DNA of 64,000 nt from Thermoleophilales bacterium (GTDB lineage: Bacteria > Actinomycetota > Thermoleophilia > Solirubrobacterales > 70-9). The notes beneath the pieces were generated by a model. The model ran no database searches, was not told the DNA's origin, and saw nothing but the letters and a program-made list of their open reading frames with translations. Positions within the stretch are counted from its first letter, which is position 1. Each line of letters begins with the position of its first letter. This document shows positions 56,730 to 64,000 of this stretch, piece after piece. Location: contig JACJWZ010000002.1 in assembly GCA_020636895.1 (NCBI GenBank), positions 310,001-374,000 on the forward strand. Reading direction: 5' to 3'. The position numbers were made by a program, and so were the translations under genes.

Positions 56730-57581
56730 ATGAGCGACGGGAACGGTTCGAAGGCGGTCCTGATCACGGGGTGCTCGACGGGCATCGGGCGGGAGACGGC
56801 TCGGCATCTCGCAGGCCTCGGCCCCTACACCGTCTATGCGACGGCGCGCAAGGTCGAGACGCTCGCGGATCTCGAGGCCGCCCGCTGCCGCACCCTCGCC
56901 CTCGACGTCTGCGACGAGGACTCGATGAGCGCGGCGGTCGCCGCCGTCGAGGAGGCGGAGGGAGCGGTCTGGGCGCTCGTCAACAACGCCGGCTACAGCC
57001 AGTCAGGCGCGGTCGAGTCGATCCCGCTCGAATCCGTCCGCCGGCAGTTCGAGACCAACGTCTTCGGGCTGCTGCGGATGTGCCAGCTCGTGCTCCCGAA
57101 GATGCGCGAGCGGCGCGACGGCCGGATCGTGAACATCGGCTCGATGGGCGGCAAGCTGACCTTCCCGGGGGGCGGCATCTACCACGCCACCAAGTACTCG
57201 CTGGAGGCGATCTCCGACGCCATGCGCTGGGAGCTCGCCGGCTTCGGAGTCGACGTCGTCCTGATCGAGCCCGGTCTGATCACGACCTCCTTCGGCGAGA
57301 CGGCGCACTCCTCGGTCGAGGAGACCGAGGATGGTCCCTACTCCGAGTTCAACCGCCAGGTGGCGCAGACCACGGCCGAGGCATACGAGGGTCCGATGGC
57401 CAAGCTCGGCGGCGGCCCCGACGCCGTCGCGAAGAAGATCGCGACGGCGCTGGGCGCACAGCGGCCTCGTCCCCGCTACACCGTGACTCCATCGGCGAAG
57501 CTCGCGATCGGCCAGCGCAAGCTGCTCACAGATCGCATGTGGGACCGGGCGATGACAACCCAGTTCAAGCGCCCGCGCTGA
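56730..57581 (+). CDS. Short-chain dehydrogenase/oxidoreductase
   Basis: A 283-residue SDR of the classical retinol-dehydrogenase-like type: VLITGCSTGIGRETARHLA (TGxxxGIG), VNNAGYS, NIGSMGGKLTFPGGGIYHATKYS (catalytic Ser, Tyr, Lys), IEPGLITTSF. The TARK motif after strand 2 suggests NADP preference. Substrate unknown; possibly a sterol, lipid or keto-intermediate. Starts behind GAAGGGGAAGCG at ATG 56730. Confidence 0.9.
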   Translation: MSDGNGSKAVLITGCSTGIGRETARHLAGLGPYTVYATARKVETLADLEAARCRTLALDVCDEDSMSAAVAAVEEAEGAVWALVNNAGYSQSGAVESIPLESVRRQFETNVFGLLRMCQLVLPKMRERRDGRIVNIGSMGGKLTFPGGGIYHATKYSLEAISDAMRWELAGFGVDVVLIEPGLITTSFGETAHSSVEETEDGPYSEFNRQVAQTTAEAYEGPMAKLGGGPDAVAKKIATALGAQRPRPRYTVTPSAKLAIGQRKLLTDRMWDRAMTTQFKRPR

Positions 57582-57614
57582 GCCGAGCCGGCCGCCGACG
57601 ACGCCGCCGAGCGC

Positions 57615-59039
57615 CTACGCCAGCGCGTCGAAGTACTGCCGCTCCGCCTCTCCGAGCTCGGTGCTCGGCGGCTCGTTGGAGAAGTACTCAGCGGCGATCC
57701 GGGCCCAGTCGGCGCCGGCGCGGAGATCGGCGAGGGTGATGAAGACGAGCCCCTCCTGCCGCCGCATGAGCAGCGAGGCAGCGGGCACCGTCTGCCGCTT
57801 CATGTTCGCGTAGTGGGGGCTGCGCGGTGAGCTGGTGCGCTCGATCAGGTCGCGGGCGTACTCGGGATCGAGCCGCCTGAAACCGCGCTCGAAGAGCCAC
57901 TCCGCCCCACCCCGCACCTGCTCGAGCAGATCCTGGGGATCGAACTCGTCGGGATCCGGCAGGTAGCCGAGCTCGGAGAGGAGCTCGTGCACGCACCGCG
58001 CGTCCTGCTCGTCGATCGCCTGACCGAGCCGGCGCTCGAGCTCGAAGTGCGCGGCCGGGACCCGCCGCACCATCCCGAAGTCGAGGAACCCGACGCTCCC
58101 GTCCTCGAGCAGCAAGTAGTTGCCCGGGTGCGGGTCGCCGAGCACCATCAGCGTCCGGCTGCGGTCGAAGAAGAAGCGGAAGACGATCTCGCCGTAGCGG
58201 TCGCGGGTGGCCTCGTCGAGCTTCTTCACCTCCTCGAAGCGCTTCCCCTCGAGGTAAGTGGTGACGAGCACCCGCCGCGCCGAGAGCGCCGTGTGCACCG
58301 GCGGGACGACGGCGAACGGATGCCCGCGGAACGCGCGCTCCATCGCGCGGTGGTTCTGCGCCTCGAGCTCGTAGTCGAGCTCCTCGGTGATGCGCTCGCG
58401 GATCTCGCCGCCGACGGCCTTGACGTCGAGGCCCGGCGCCATCCGCTTGACGAGCCGCAGGATCAGGTGGAGGTTGCGGAGGTCGATCTCGACCGCTTCG
58501 GCGATCCCCGGGTACTGCACCTTGACCGCGACCGTCTCGCCCTCGTGGGTGACGGCGCGATGGACCTGGCCGATCGACGCCGCCGCGAACGCCTCACGCT
58601 CGAACTCCGCGAAGTGGTCGGAGACCTTGCCCCCGAGGTCCTCCTCGACCACTTGGCGGATGTCGTCGTAGCTGAACTTCGGGGCGTTGTCGCGAAGCTG
58701 CGCCAGCGCCGCCCGGAACTCCTCCTGCCCCTGCTCGGACAGCCCCGCGAGCTCGACGGTCGCGAGGACCTGGCCGATCTTCATCGCCGCGCCCTTCATC
58801 TCGCCGAGTTGCTTGGCGATCTGCACGGCGATCTTGCCGACGCGCTCGTCGGTCTTCTCCTGGCGCCGCTCCTCGTCGCGGCCGATGTTCGCGATCCGGG
58901 TCCCGGCCCAGCCGATCCCCTGGCGGGCGACCATCCCGCCGACGCCCGCCGTGCGGCCGATCCGCCCGGTGCGGATCCGCGGCGACGCTCCCTCCGCGTC
59001 GCGCTCTTCACCCTCGGCGGGATCGCCCTCGCCCGTCAT
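57615..59039 (-). CDS. ABC1/UbiB (AarF) family atypical kinase
   Basis: A 474-residue protein kinase-like ATPase. The ABC1 signature KxGQ is present as KGAAMKIGQVLAT; the Ala-rich loop AAASIGQVHRA and VAVKVQYPGI (catalytic Lys) follow, with TEELDYELEAQNH, LGDPHPGNYLL (catalytic loop) and GFLDFGMVRR (DFG). UbiB-like kinases support quinone or lipid metabolism. No C-terminal membrane helix is obvious. ATG 59039 is used; ATG 59114 would add 25 unlike residues. Confidence 0.9.
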   Translation of the reverse strand: MTGEGDPAEGEERDAEGASPRIRTGRIGRTAGVGGMVARQGIGWAGTRIANIGRDEERRQEKTDERVGKIAVQIAKQLGEMKGAAMKIGQVLATVELAGLSEQGQEEFRAALAQLRDNAPKFSYDDIRQVVEEDLGGKVSDHFAEFEREAFAAASIGQVHRAVTHEGETVAVKVQYPGIAEAVEIDLRNLHLILRLVKRMAPGLDVKAVGGEIRERITEELDYELEAQNHRAMERAFRGHPFAVVPPVHTALSARRVLVTTYLEGKRFEEVKKLDEATRDRYGEIVFRFFFDRSRTLMVLGDPHPGNYLLLEDGSVGFLDFGMVRRVPAAHFELERRLGQAIDEQDARCVHELLSELGYLPDPDEFDPQDLLEQVRGGAEWLFERGFRRLDPEYARDLIERTSSPRSPHYANMKRQTVPAASLLMRRQEGLVFITLADLRAGADWARIAAEYFSNEPPSTELGEAERQYFDALA

Positions 59040-59130
59040 CGGCGCCACCAGCGCGCTCGGATTCCGCAGACACGTCTCACCGGGCCGAGTATGCCGACCA
59101 ACCTCGGGCGGCATTCTTCGTCTAGGGTTA

Positions 59131-59152
59131 GGGTTACCTAATTAGGTATCCC
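59131..59152. promoter_or_regulatory. 22-bp palindrome upstream of the iron-uptake operon (probable iron-repressor site)
   Basis: Core ACCTAATTAGGT (59136-59147) is perfect; extended arms GGGTTACCTAA/TTAGGTATCCC differ at one pair. Preceded by TAGGGTTA repeats. Base content and TTAGG-n-CCTAA spacing resemble DtxR/IdeR boxes. It lies 36 bp before the TTG start at 59188. Confidence 0.65.
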
Positions 59153-59187
59153 AAATACACTCTCGAACCCTTGAAGGAGACAACGAA

Positions 59188-60297
59188 TTGACCCGATCCC
59201 CACGCAAGCTCGGCGCCCGAATCTGGGGCACGGCGTGCATCGTGCTGGGTTCCTCGCTGCTGGCCATCGGCTGCGGCTCCGACGATTCCGGAGACGAGAC
59301 GACCGCCACCGCTTCGTCCGACGCTGACCTGACCGCGATCAAGGACTACCTGACCCAACACGCCGACGAGCTCGACGAGCAGGTCGGCCTGCTGCAGGAG
59401 AACGCGCAGCAGTACTACGACCTCGCCGAGTCGGTCGACTTCGACTACGACGCGCTCATGCAGGAGCACGGCGACGAGGTCAACCAGCTCCTCAGCGACT
59501 CCAAGGACGTCTTCGTCGTGGCGAACCCCGCCTACGAGGAGATGGAGGGCGTCGTCGCGGGCGTGCCGCGCCTGGCGCAGTACGACGTCGACATCGACGC
59601 CGGCTCGGACGCCTCCGACCCGGAGAGCGCCGTGTCGTTCAGCCTCGAGACACCGGACGGGCAGACGCTGAAGCAGCCGGGCAACCTGTTCTTCCTGACG
59701 GAGACCGCGCTGTACGGGACCAACCCGGACCTGCTGGCCGACGTCGAGCAGGACGTCGACGGCGACGGCAAGGTCGAGTTCGGCGAGGGGATCCCCGACG
59801 CCAACGTCTACCTCGCGACGCTCGGCGAGTTCAAGGAGCAGACCGAGTCGCTGAAGGCCGACGCCGAAGACTTCGAGCCGACGCCGTCGGACGCGTTCAC
59901 CGCGATCACGATCATGACCCCGACGATGAGCGAGTACTTCGAGGCGTGGAAGGACTCGAGCTTCATCGCCGGCGACGACGCCAAGGAGGAGGGCTTCGTG
60001 GCCACCTCCCGCCTCTCCGACATCGCCGACATCCTCGAGGGCATCGATCTCACCTACGCGCAGATCGAGGCGATGATCGCCGAGGAGGACCGGGCGCAGG
60101 CCGAGCAGACCAGCAAGCAGCTCGACCAGCTCCTCTCGTTCGTCGAGGACCTCCGCGATCGCGAGGCCGACGGCGAGAAGTTCACCGGCGAGGACGCCGA
60201 CACTCTCGGATCCGAGGCCCAGGCCCGTGCCGAGGAGATCGCCGGCCAGGTCACCCAGGCCGCGCAGCGGCTCGGGGTGGAGCTGCAGGAGGCGTAG
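59188..60297 (+). CDS. Imelysin/EfeO-like lipoprotein
   Basis: A 369-residue exported protein from TTG 59188 (AAGGAGA upstream). Lipobox near residue 29: hydrophobic IVLGSSLLAIGC, then an Asp/Ser/Thr spacer. The mature part is mostly helical and acidic (DLTAIKDYLTQHADELDEQVGLLQENAQQYYDLAES..., ITIMTPTMSEYFEAWKDS) with a Ca-binding-like VDGDGKVEFGEG loop. This fits the periplasmic/surface iron-binding partner of FTR1 permeases (EfeO/imelysin type), and the FTR1 gene follows 53 bp later. The exact fold is inferred. Confidence 0.78.
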   Translation: MTRSPRKLGARIWGTACIVLGSSLLAIGCGSDDSGDETTATASSDADLTAIKDYLTQHADELDEQVGLLQENAQQYYDLAESVDFDYDALMQEHGDEVNQLLSDSKDVFVVANPAYEEMEGVVAGVPRLAQYDVDIDAGSDASDPESAVSFSLETPDGQTLKQPGNLFFLTETALYGTNPDLLADVEQDVDGDGKVEFGEGIPDANVYLATLGEFKEQTESLKADAEDFEPTPSDAFTAITIMTPTMSEYFEAWKDSSFIAGDDAKEEGFVATSRLSDIADILEGIDLTYAQIEAMIAEEDRAQAEQTSKQLDQLLSFVEDLRDREADGEKFTGEDADTLGSEAQARAEEIAGQVTQAAQRLGVELQEA

Positions 60298-60350
60298 CGA
60301 TCGGCTCGACCGGACAGCGGCCGCTCCCATCGCTCAGATGGGTGGCGTAC

Positions 60351-62864
60351 ATGACCGCGGCGCTTGGCGCCGCGGTCATGCTGCTGCTCGGGGCCGGCAC
60401 CGCAGAAGGGGCCGGCAGCGGGAACGGCGGCGCGCAGAACGGGAAGGACGCCGGCGGCTCGAAGCCCGCCGGCGACAAGCCCTGGCAGTCCGCCGAGAGG
60501 ATCCGCAACGCCCTCTTCGACGCCCGCACCGAGCTGCTGCTCGACGGCAGCGCCGAGCGGAGGGCCCTCGACCGGGCCGACGCGGCGCTGAGCGGTGCGC
60601 TCAAGCGGGGGCTCGGGAAGGACGCCCCGTCCGATCTGCGTCAGATCGAGCGGGGTCTGGCTGACGCCCGCGAGGCAGTCGATCGCCAGGACCCGGTCGC
60701 GCTCGCCTCCGCCTACGGCACGGTCGTCGCGGCGCTGCGCACAGGCGCCTACGAGGTGACGACCGCCGCGGCCGCCGACGGCGACGTCGAGCGGGCCCGC
60801 CAGTGGCTCCTGATCAGGGACTTCCGCCAGGCGACCAGGTTCACGCGGCCGGGCGTCGACGCGACGACCGCGCTCGACGGGCTCGAGACCGGGGACATCT
60901 CCCCCGCCGATGCCGTCACCCAGATCGAGAAGGACCTCCTCGACGCCTACCAGTCGCGGCTGCTCGAGTACCTCGACGAGGCCGCCACCGAGAGCGAGCG
61001 CGGATTCGACCCGGCCGTCGCCGAGTCCACGGCGCTCGCCGCCGGCTATTGGACGCTGCTCGCTCCCGAGTACGAGGCGCAGCGCGGTGCGGCCGCCCGC
61101 GCGAAGGCCGACCGCGCCTTCGAGCGCCTCCCCGGCCTCGCCGCCACCCCCGCCCTCGTGCCCGACGCGGTCGCCGAGGCCGATGATCTCCTCGCCCACT
61201 TCACCGCCGCCCCGTTCACCGACGACGAGCTCGCGCGGCGCGCGCAGCAGATGATCCGCTTCGTCGACCTGATGCCGGTCGAGTACGACCACGGCGTCTC
61301 CGGGACCGAGGTGACGACGCCGTTCGAGATCACCGAGGGCATCGCGTTCGCGGACGCGGCGACGTCCGCCCTCAGCGACCTCTCCCCGGAGCTCGAGCAG
61401 CGCGACCCGGAGGGCCTTGCCGAGCTCGAAGCCAAGATCGACGAGCTCGCCACCTACTTCGACGACGCGAACGAGGGGACCGAGGTCGTCGAGCTCGGGA
61501 CGGTCGAGCAGGCCCACGGCGAGGCCATCGACCTGATGAACGACATCTTCCCCGAACCCTGGCTCGAGCAGAGCGACGACGCCGACTACGACCTGATCCA
61601 GATCAGCCTCGACCAGATGGAGGCCGCGGTCGGGGCGGGCGAGCCCGGCACCGCCGAGCAGGCGCGGCTGACCGCCTACGCGTTCTTCGAGTTCGGTCCT
61701 GAGGTGAAGCTGCAGGCGTTCGACCCCAACCTCGCCGTCGAGATCGAGGGGTTGATGTGGTACGGCGCCGCCGGCCACGACGGGCTCGCCCAGCAGATCG
61801 CCGACAACGCCGGCACGCGCGAGATCCGCGAGACGCGCCTGGCGTTGAACGACAAGCTCGAGGAGGCGCGGGCGAAGACGGGCGAGGACGAGAGCGCGAC
61901 GACGGTGATCACCAACTCGGCGCTGATCGTCTTCCGCGAGGGCCTCGAGGCGATCCTCATCATCGCCGCGATCACCGCCTCGATGGTCGGCACCAAGCGG
62001 CCGCTGCGTAAGCCGATCCTCCGCGGCGCGCTGCTCGCCGTCCCCGCCAGCATCGCCCTCTTCTTCGTCGCCGTTCTGATCCTCGACTCGCTCCGTCAGT
62101 ACGGCGAGAAGCTCGAGGCGGTGGTCGGCCTCATAGCCATCGGGGTGCTCTTATTGGTGCTCAACTGGTTCTTCCACAAGGTCTACTGGACGGAGTGGAT
62201 CAAGGGCCACCGGGAGCGCTCCAAGGAGCTGCTCGCCGAGGGAGCGGGCGTCGCGCTCGGCTCCGCGACGACGATCCTCGGCCTCTACACGCTCGGCTTC
62301 ACGTCGGTCTTCCGCGAGGGCTTCGAGACCGTGCTGTTCCTACAGGCGCTCCAGCTCAGCTCCGGGACCGGAGTCGTCCTCGGCGGCGTCACGCTCGGGC
62401 TGCTCGCGACAGCCGCCGTCGGATACGCGACGTTCGCGCTCGAGCGCAAGCTCCCCTACAAGCGCCTGCTGATCGTCACCGGCGTGCTGATCTCGCTCGT
62501 CCTCGTCGTCCTGGTCGGCAACACGGTCCGGACCCTGCAGGGCGTCGGCTGGCTCCCGATCACCCCGGTCCACATCGACATCCCGCTCTGGATGGGAACA
62601 TGGCTCGGCGTCTTCCCGACGGTCGAGAGCCTCGCCGCGCAAGGGCTCGCCTTCGCGTTCGTGATCGGCAGCTACTTCGCCGCCGAGTGGGTCCGCAAGC
62701 GCAACGTCCGCAAGGCCAGAGCGGCGTACGAGGCGCAGCTCGAGACCGAGGCCGCCGCGTCCCCCGATGACGGAGCCGACGGTGCCCGCAACGGGAACGG
62801 GAACGGTGCCGCACCGGGCGAGGCCGAGCGGGAGCGGGAACCCGCCGCGACGAGCTCTACCTGA
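60351..62864 (+). CDS. FTR1-family iron permease with long N-terminal extracellular domain
   Basis: An ~837-residue protein. After a signal sequence (MTAALGAAVMLLLGAGTAEG) come ~490 residues of acidic, helical extracytoplasmic sequence, then seven membrane helices from about residue 520. The two iron-motif helices are FREGLEAILII and FREGFETVLFL (REGLE/REGxE motifs of FTR1/EfeU), and FHKVYWTEWIKGH lies between. The tail is Gly/Asn/Glu-rich. FTR1 takes up ferric iron produced by an oxidase or reductase. GTG 60342 is an alternative start. Probably co-transcribed with the lipoprotein under the 59131 operator. Confidence 0.9.
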   Translation: MTAALGAAVMLLLGAGTAEGAGSGNGGAQNGKDAGGSKPAGDKPWQSAERIRNALFDARTELLLDGSAERRALDRADAALSGALKRGLGKDAPSDLRQIERGLADAREAVDRQDPVALASAYGTVVAALRTGAYEVTTAAAADGDVERARQWLLIRDFRQATRFTRPGVDATTALDGLETGDISPADAVTQIEKDLLDAYQSRLLEYLDEAATESERGFDPAVAESTALAAGYWTLLAPEYEAQRGAAARAKADRAFERLPGLAATPALVPDAVAEADDLLAHFTAAPFTDDELARRAQQMIRFVDLMPVEYDHGVSGTEVTTPFEITEGIAFADAATSALSDLSPELEQRDPEGLAELEAKIDELATYFDDANEGTEVVELGTVEQAHGEAIDLMNDIFPEPWLEQSDDADYDLIQISLDQMEAAVGAGEPGTAEQARLTAYAFFEFGPEVKLQAFDPNLAVEIEGLMWYGAAGHDGLAQQIADNAGTREIRETRLALNDKLEEARAKTGEDESATTVITNSALIVFREGLEAILIIAAITASMVGTKRPLRKPILRGALLAVPASIALFFVAVLILDSLRQYGEKLEAVVGLIAIGVLLLVLNWFFHKVYWTEWIKGHRERSKELLAEGAGVALGSATTILGLYTLGFTSVFREGFETVLFLQALQLSSGTGVVLGGVTLGLLATAAVGYATFALERKLPYKRLLIVTGVLISLVLVVLVGNTVRTLQGVGWLPITPVHIDIPLWMGTWLGVFPTVESLAAQGLAFAFVIGSYFAAEWVRKRNVRKARAAYEAQLETEAAASPDDGADGARNGNGNGAAPGEAEREREPAATSST

Positions 62865-62868
62865 GCGC

Positions 62869-62914
62869 CGAACGTCGACGGCGCCGGGCTATGCGGGGCG
62901 GCGATCGACGTTCG
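62869..62914 (+). terminator. Hairpin after the iron-uptake operon
   Basis: Perfect 10-bp arms CGAACGTCGA (62869-62878) and TCGACGTTCG (62905-62914), with a GC-rich loop, five bases after the permease stop. Confidence 0.55.
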
Positions 62915-63010
62915 ACGGGGCGGGTGCCGAATTGAACGCCTCGATGCCCGAACCGGCGAAAGACGGCCTCTGCCGTCGCTACTCTCCGGGCCCGATCGTG
63001 TTGGCAGGGT

Positions 63011-64000
63011 ATGCCGAGGATTGAGGGCGGAACCGCCGTCCGCGCGGGGAGCTTCCTCGCGCTCGCTCTGCTGCTCGCGCTGGCGGTCACCTTCGCCGGA
63101 GCACCGGCGAGCGGCGCCAAGGCCGAACGGGCCGGTGGAAATTCGGACAGCCCGAACTTCCTGATCGTCCTCACCGACGACCAGGACGTTGACTCGATGA
63201 GCGCGATGCCGCAGGTGCGGAAGCTGATCACGCGCAAGGGGACCACGTTCAAGAACTTCTACGCCAGCAACCCGGTCTGCTGCCCCTCCCGGTCCTCGAT
63301 CCTGACGGGTCAGTACTCCCACAACACCGGCGTCTACCGCAACAGCCCGCCGTACGGGGGCTTCGCCGTCTTCAACGACGACGAGACCCTGCCGGTCTGG
63401 CTCGAGCGCGCCGGCTACCACACGGGGCACATCGGCAAGTACGTCAACGGCTACGGGGCCGACGATCCGGAGGAGATCCCGCCGGGCTGGTCGGAGTGGT
63501 ACGGCTCGGTCGATCCGGGGACGTACCGGATGTACGGCTACACGCTGAACGAGAACGGGAACCTCGTCACCTACGGCGACTACGACACGCCCGACCCCGC
63601 CAACTACCAGACCGACGTCTACGCGAACAAGGCCGTCGACTTCATCCGCCGCAACGCCCCATCCGACCGGCCCTTCTACCTCTCGATCGCGCCCCTGGCT
63701 CCGCACGTCGAGGTGTACAAGCGACCCTCCGACGGCGACGACGACGCGGAGACCCCGACCTACCCGAACCCGCGCCCAGCCCCCCGTGACGTCAACCGGA
63801 TCAACAACCTGAAGCTGCCGCGCACCGCCTCCTTCAACGAGGCCGACATCTCCGACAAGCCGGAGGCGATCCGCGCCCGGCCGCTGATGACGGGCGCTGC
63901 CACGGGGCAGACGCGCAACCGCTACCGCTCGCGGATCGGCTCGCTGTACGCGGTCGACGACATGGTCAAGCGGCTCGTCACGACCCTGCGCAAGACCGGA
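63011..64000 (+). CDS. Secreted sulfatase, N-terminal part (runs off the window)
   Basis: At least 330 residues from ATG 63011. Signal peptide residues ~1-38 (Leu/Ala-rich, FLALALLLALAVTFAGAPASG). Metal site NFLIVLTDDQDVDSM, then the formylglycine motif NPVCCPSRSSILTGQYSHNTGVY, in which the first Cys of C-x-P-x-R would be oxidised by a formylglycine-generating enzyme. Downstream HTGHIGKYVNGYG and FYLSIAPLAPH are also standard arylsulfatase features. It hydrolyses a sulfate ester outside the cell. The C-terminus lies beyond 64000. Confidence 0.92.
   Translation, partial: MPRIEGGTAVRAGSFLALALLLALAVTFAGAPASGAKAERAGGNSDSPNFLIVLTDDQDVDSMSAMPQVRKLITRKGTTFKNFYASNPVCCPSRSSILTGQYSHNTGVYRNSPPYGGFAVFNDDETLPVWLERAGYHTGHIGKYVNGYGADDPEEIPPGWSEWYGSVDPGTYRMYGYTLNENGNLVTYGDYDTPDPANYQTDVYANKAVDFIRRNAPSDRPFYLSIAPLAPHVEVYKRPSDGDDDAETPTYPNPRPAPRDVNRINNLKLPRTASFNEADISDKPEAIRARPLMTGAATGQTRNRYRSRIGSLYAVDDMVKRLVTTLRKTG

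Noticed and set aside
60054..61778. A 574-codon open frame on the minus strand
   Set aside because: Antisense to the FTR1 permease gene; low-complexity composition and no motifs.

Overview
The window is GC-rich bacterial chromosome with long, tightly packed genes, many GTG/TTG starts and few strong intrinsic terminators. Gene content (lysC-asd overlap, ffs next to dnaX-ebfC-recR, F420/deazaflavin-type oxidoreductases, many secreted Lys/Ala-rich proteins, class I DAHP synthase, several acyl-CoA synthetases) fits a soil-type actinobacterium; the style most resembles the Thermoleophilia/Solirubrobacterales. That placement is inference and was not tested by a search.

Layout. 1-4.2 kb: aspartate-family biosynthesis (asd, lysC), a GH3-like secreted protein, a P-loop kinase and recR. 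4.2-7.0 kb: ebfC, dnaX (its tau tail lies in another frame) and the SRP RNA. 7.2-15.0 kb: secreted proteins (M15-like peptidase, DUF1254/DUF1214 protein, esterase, an unknown exported protein), a TetR regulator and a hexapeptide acetyltransferase. 15.03-29.96 kb: a 14.9-kb genomic island inserted in a tRNA-Val(CAC) gene and bounded by identical 43-bp direct repeats. It starts with an excisionase-like gene and an internally shortened tyrosine integrase, then a truncated AAA ATPase. The cargo looks respiratory or gas/redox-sensing: a polytopic membrane protein with conserved histidines, a GreA-like factor, a NarL-type two-component pair, a ferredoxin, a SufR-like Fe-S regulator, a LysR regulator, an orphan A2-type heme-copper oxidase subunit I, hemerythrin, a CopD-like membrane protein and DUF488. 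Three copies of one palindrome (TTTRCACA-N6/7-TGTGYAAA or close) lie before the membrane-protein gene and between ferredoxin and the Fe-S regulator, which suggests a self-contained regulon.

30-42.5 kb: just right of the tRNA is a decayed second integrase tail, then a large PLD-helicase-DUF3427 protein (possible defence or repair), an ABM monooxygenase, a YoaK-type membrane protein, F420/NAD(P)-type and FAD oxidoreductases, DAHP synthase, an acyl-CoA synthetase operon, a deazaflavin-dependent oxidoreductase and a clan-A-like glycosidase. 42.6-47.1 kb: an OmpR-type two-component system divergent from a flavin/heme electron-transfer cluster (small membrane protein, ApbE, ferric-reductase-like protein). 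47.2-53 kb: a membrane protein, a secreted lipase-like hydrolase, an unknown protein and a TetR regulator facing a secreted beta-propeller-like protein over a 33-bp palindromic operator. 53-59 kb: acyl-CoA synthetase, two SDR enzymes, CsaA and an ABC1/UbiB kinase. 59.1-62.9 kb: an iron-uptake pair (imelysin/EfeO-like lipoprotein and a long FTR1 permease) behind a palindromic probable iron operator. The window ends inside a sulfatase gene.

A 45-bp repeat with CCTGTCACC/GGTGACAGG ends occurs four times (33.7, 52.9, 53.0 and 55.3 kb), always between genes. No CRISPR array, insertion sequence, rRNA or replication origin was seen.
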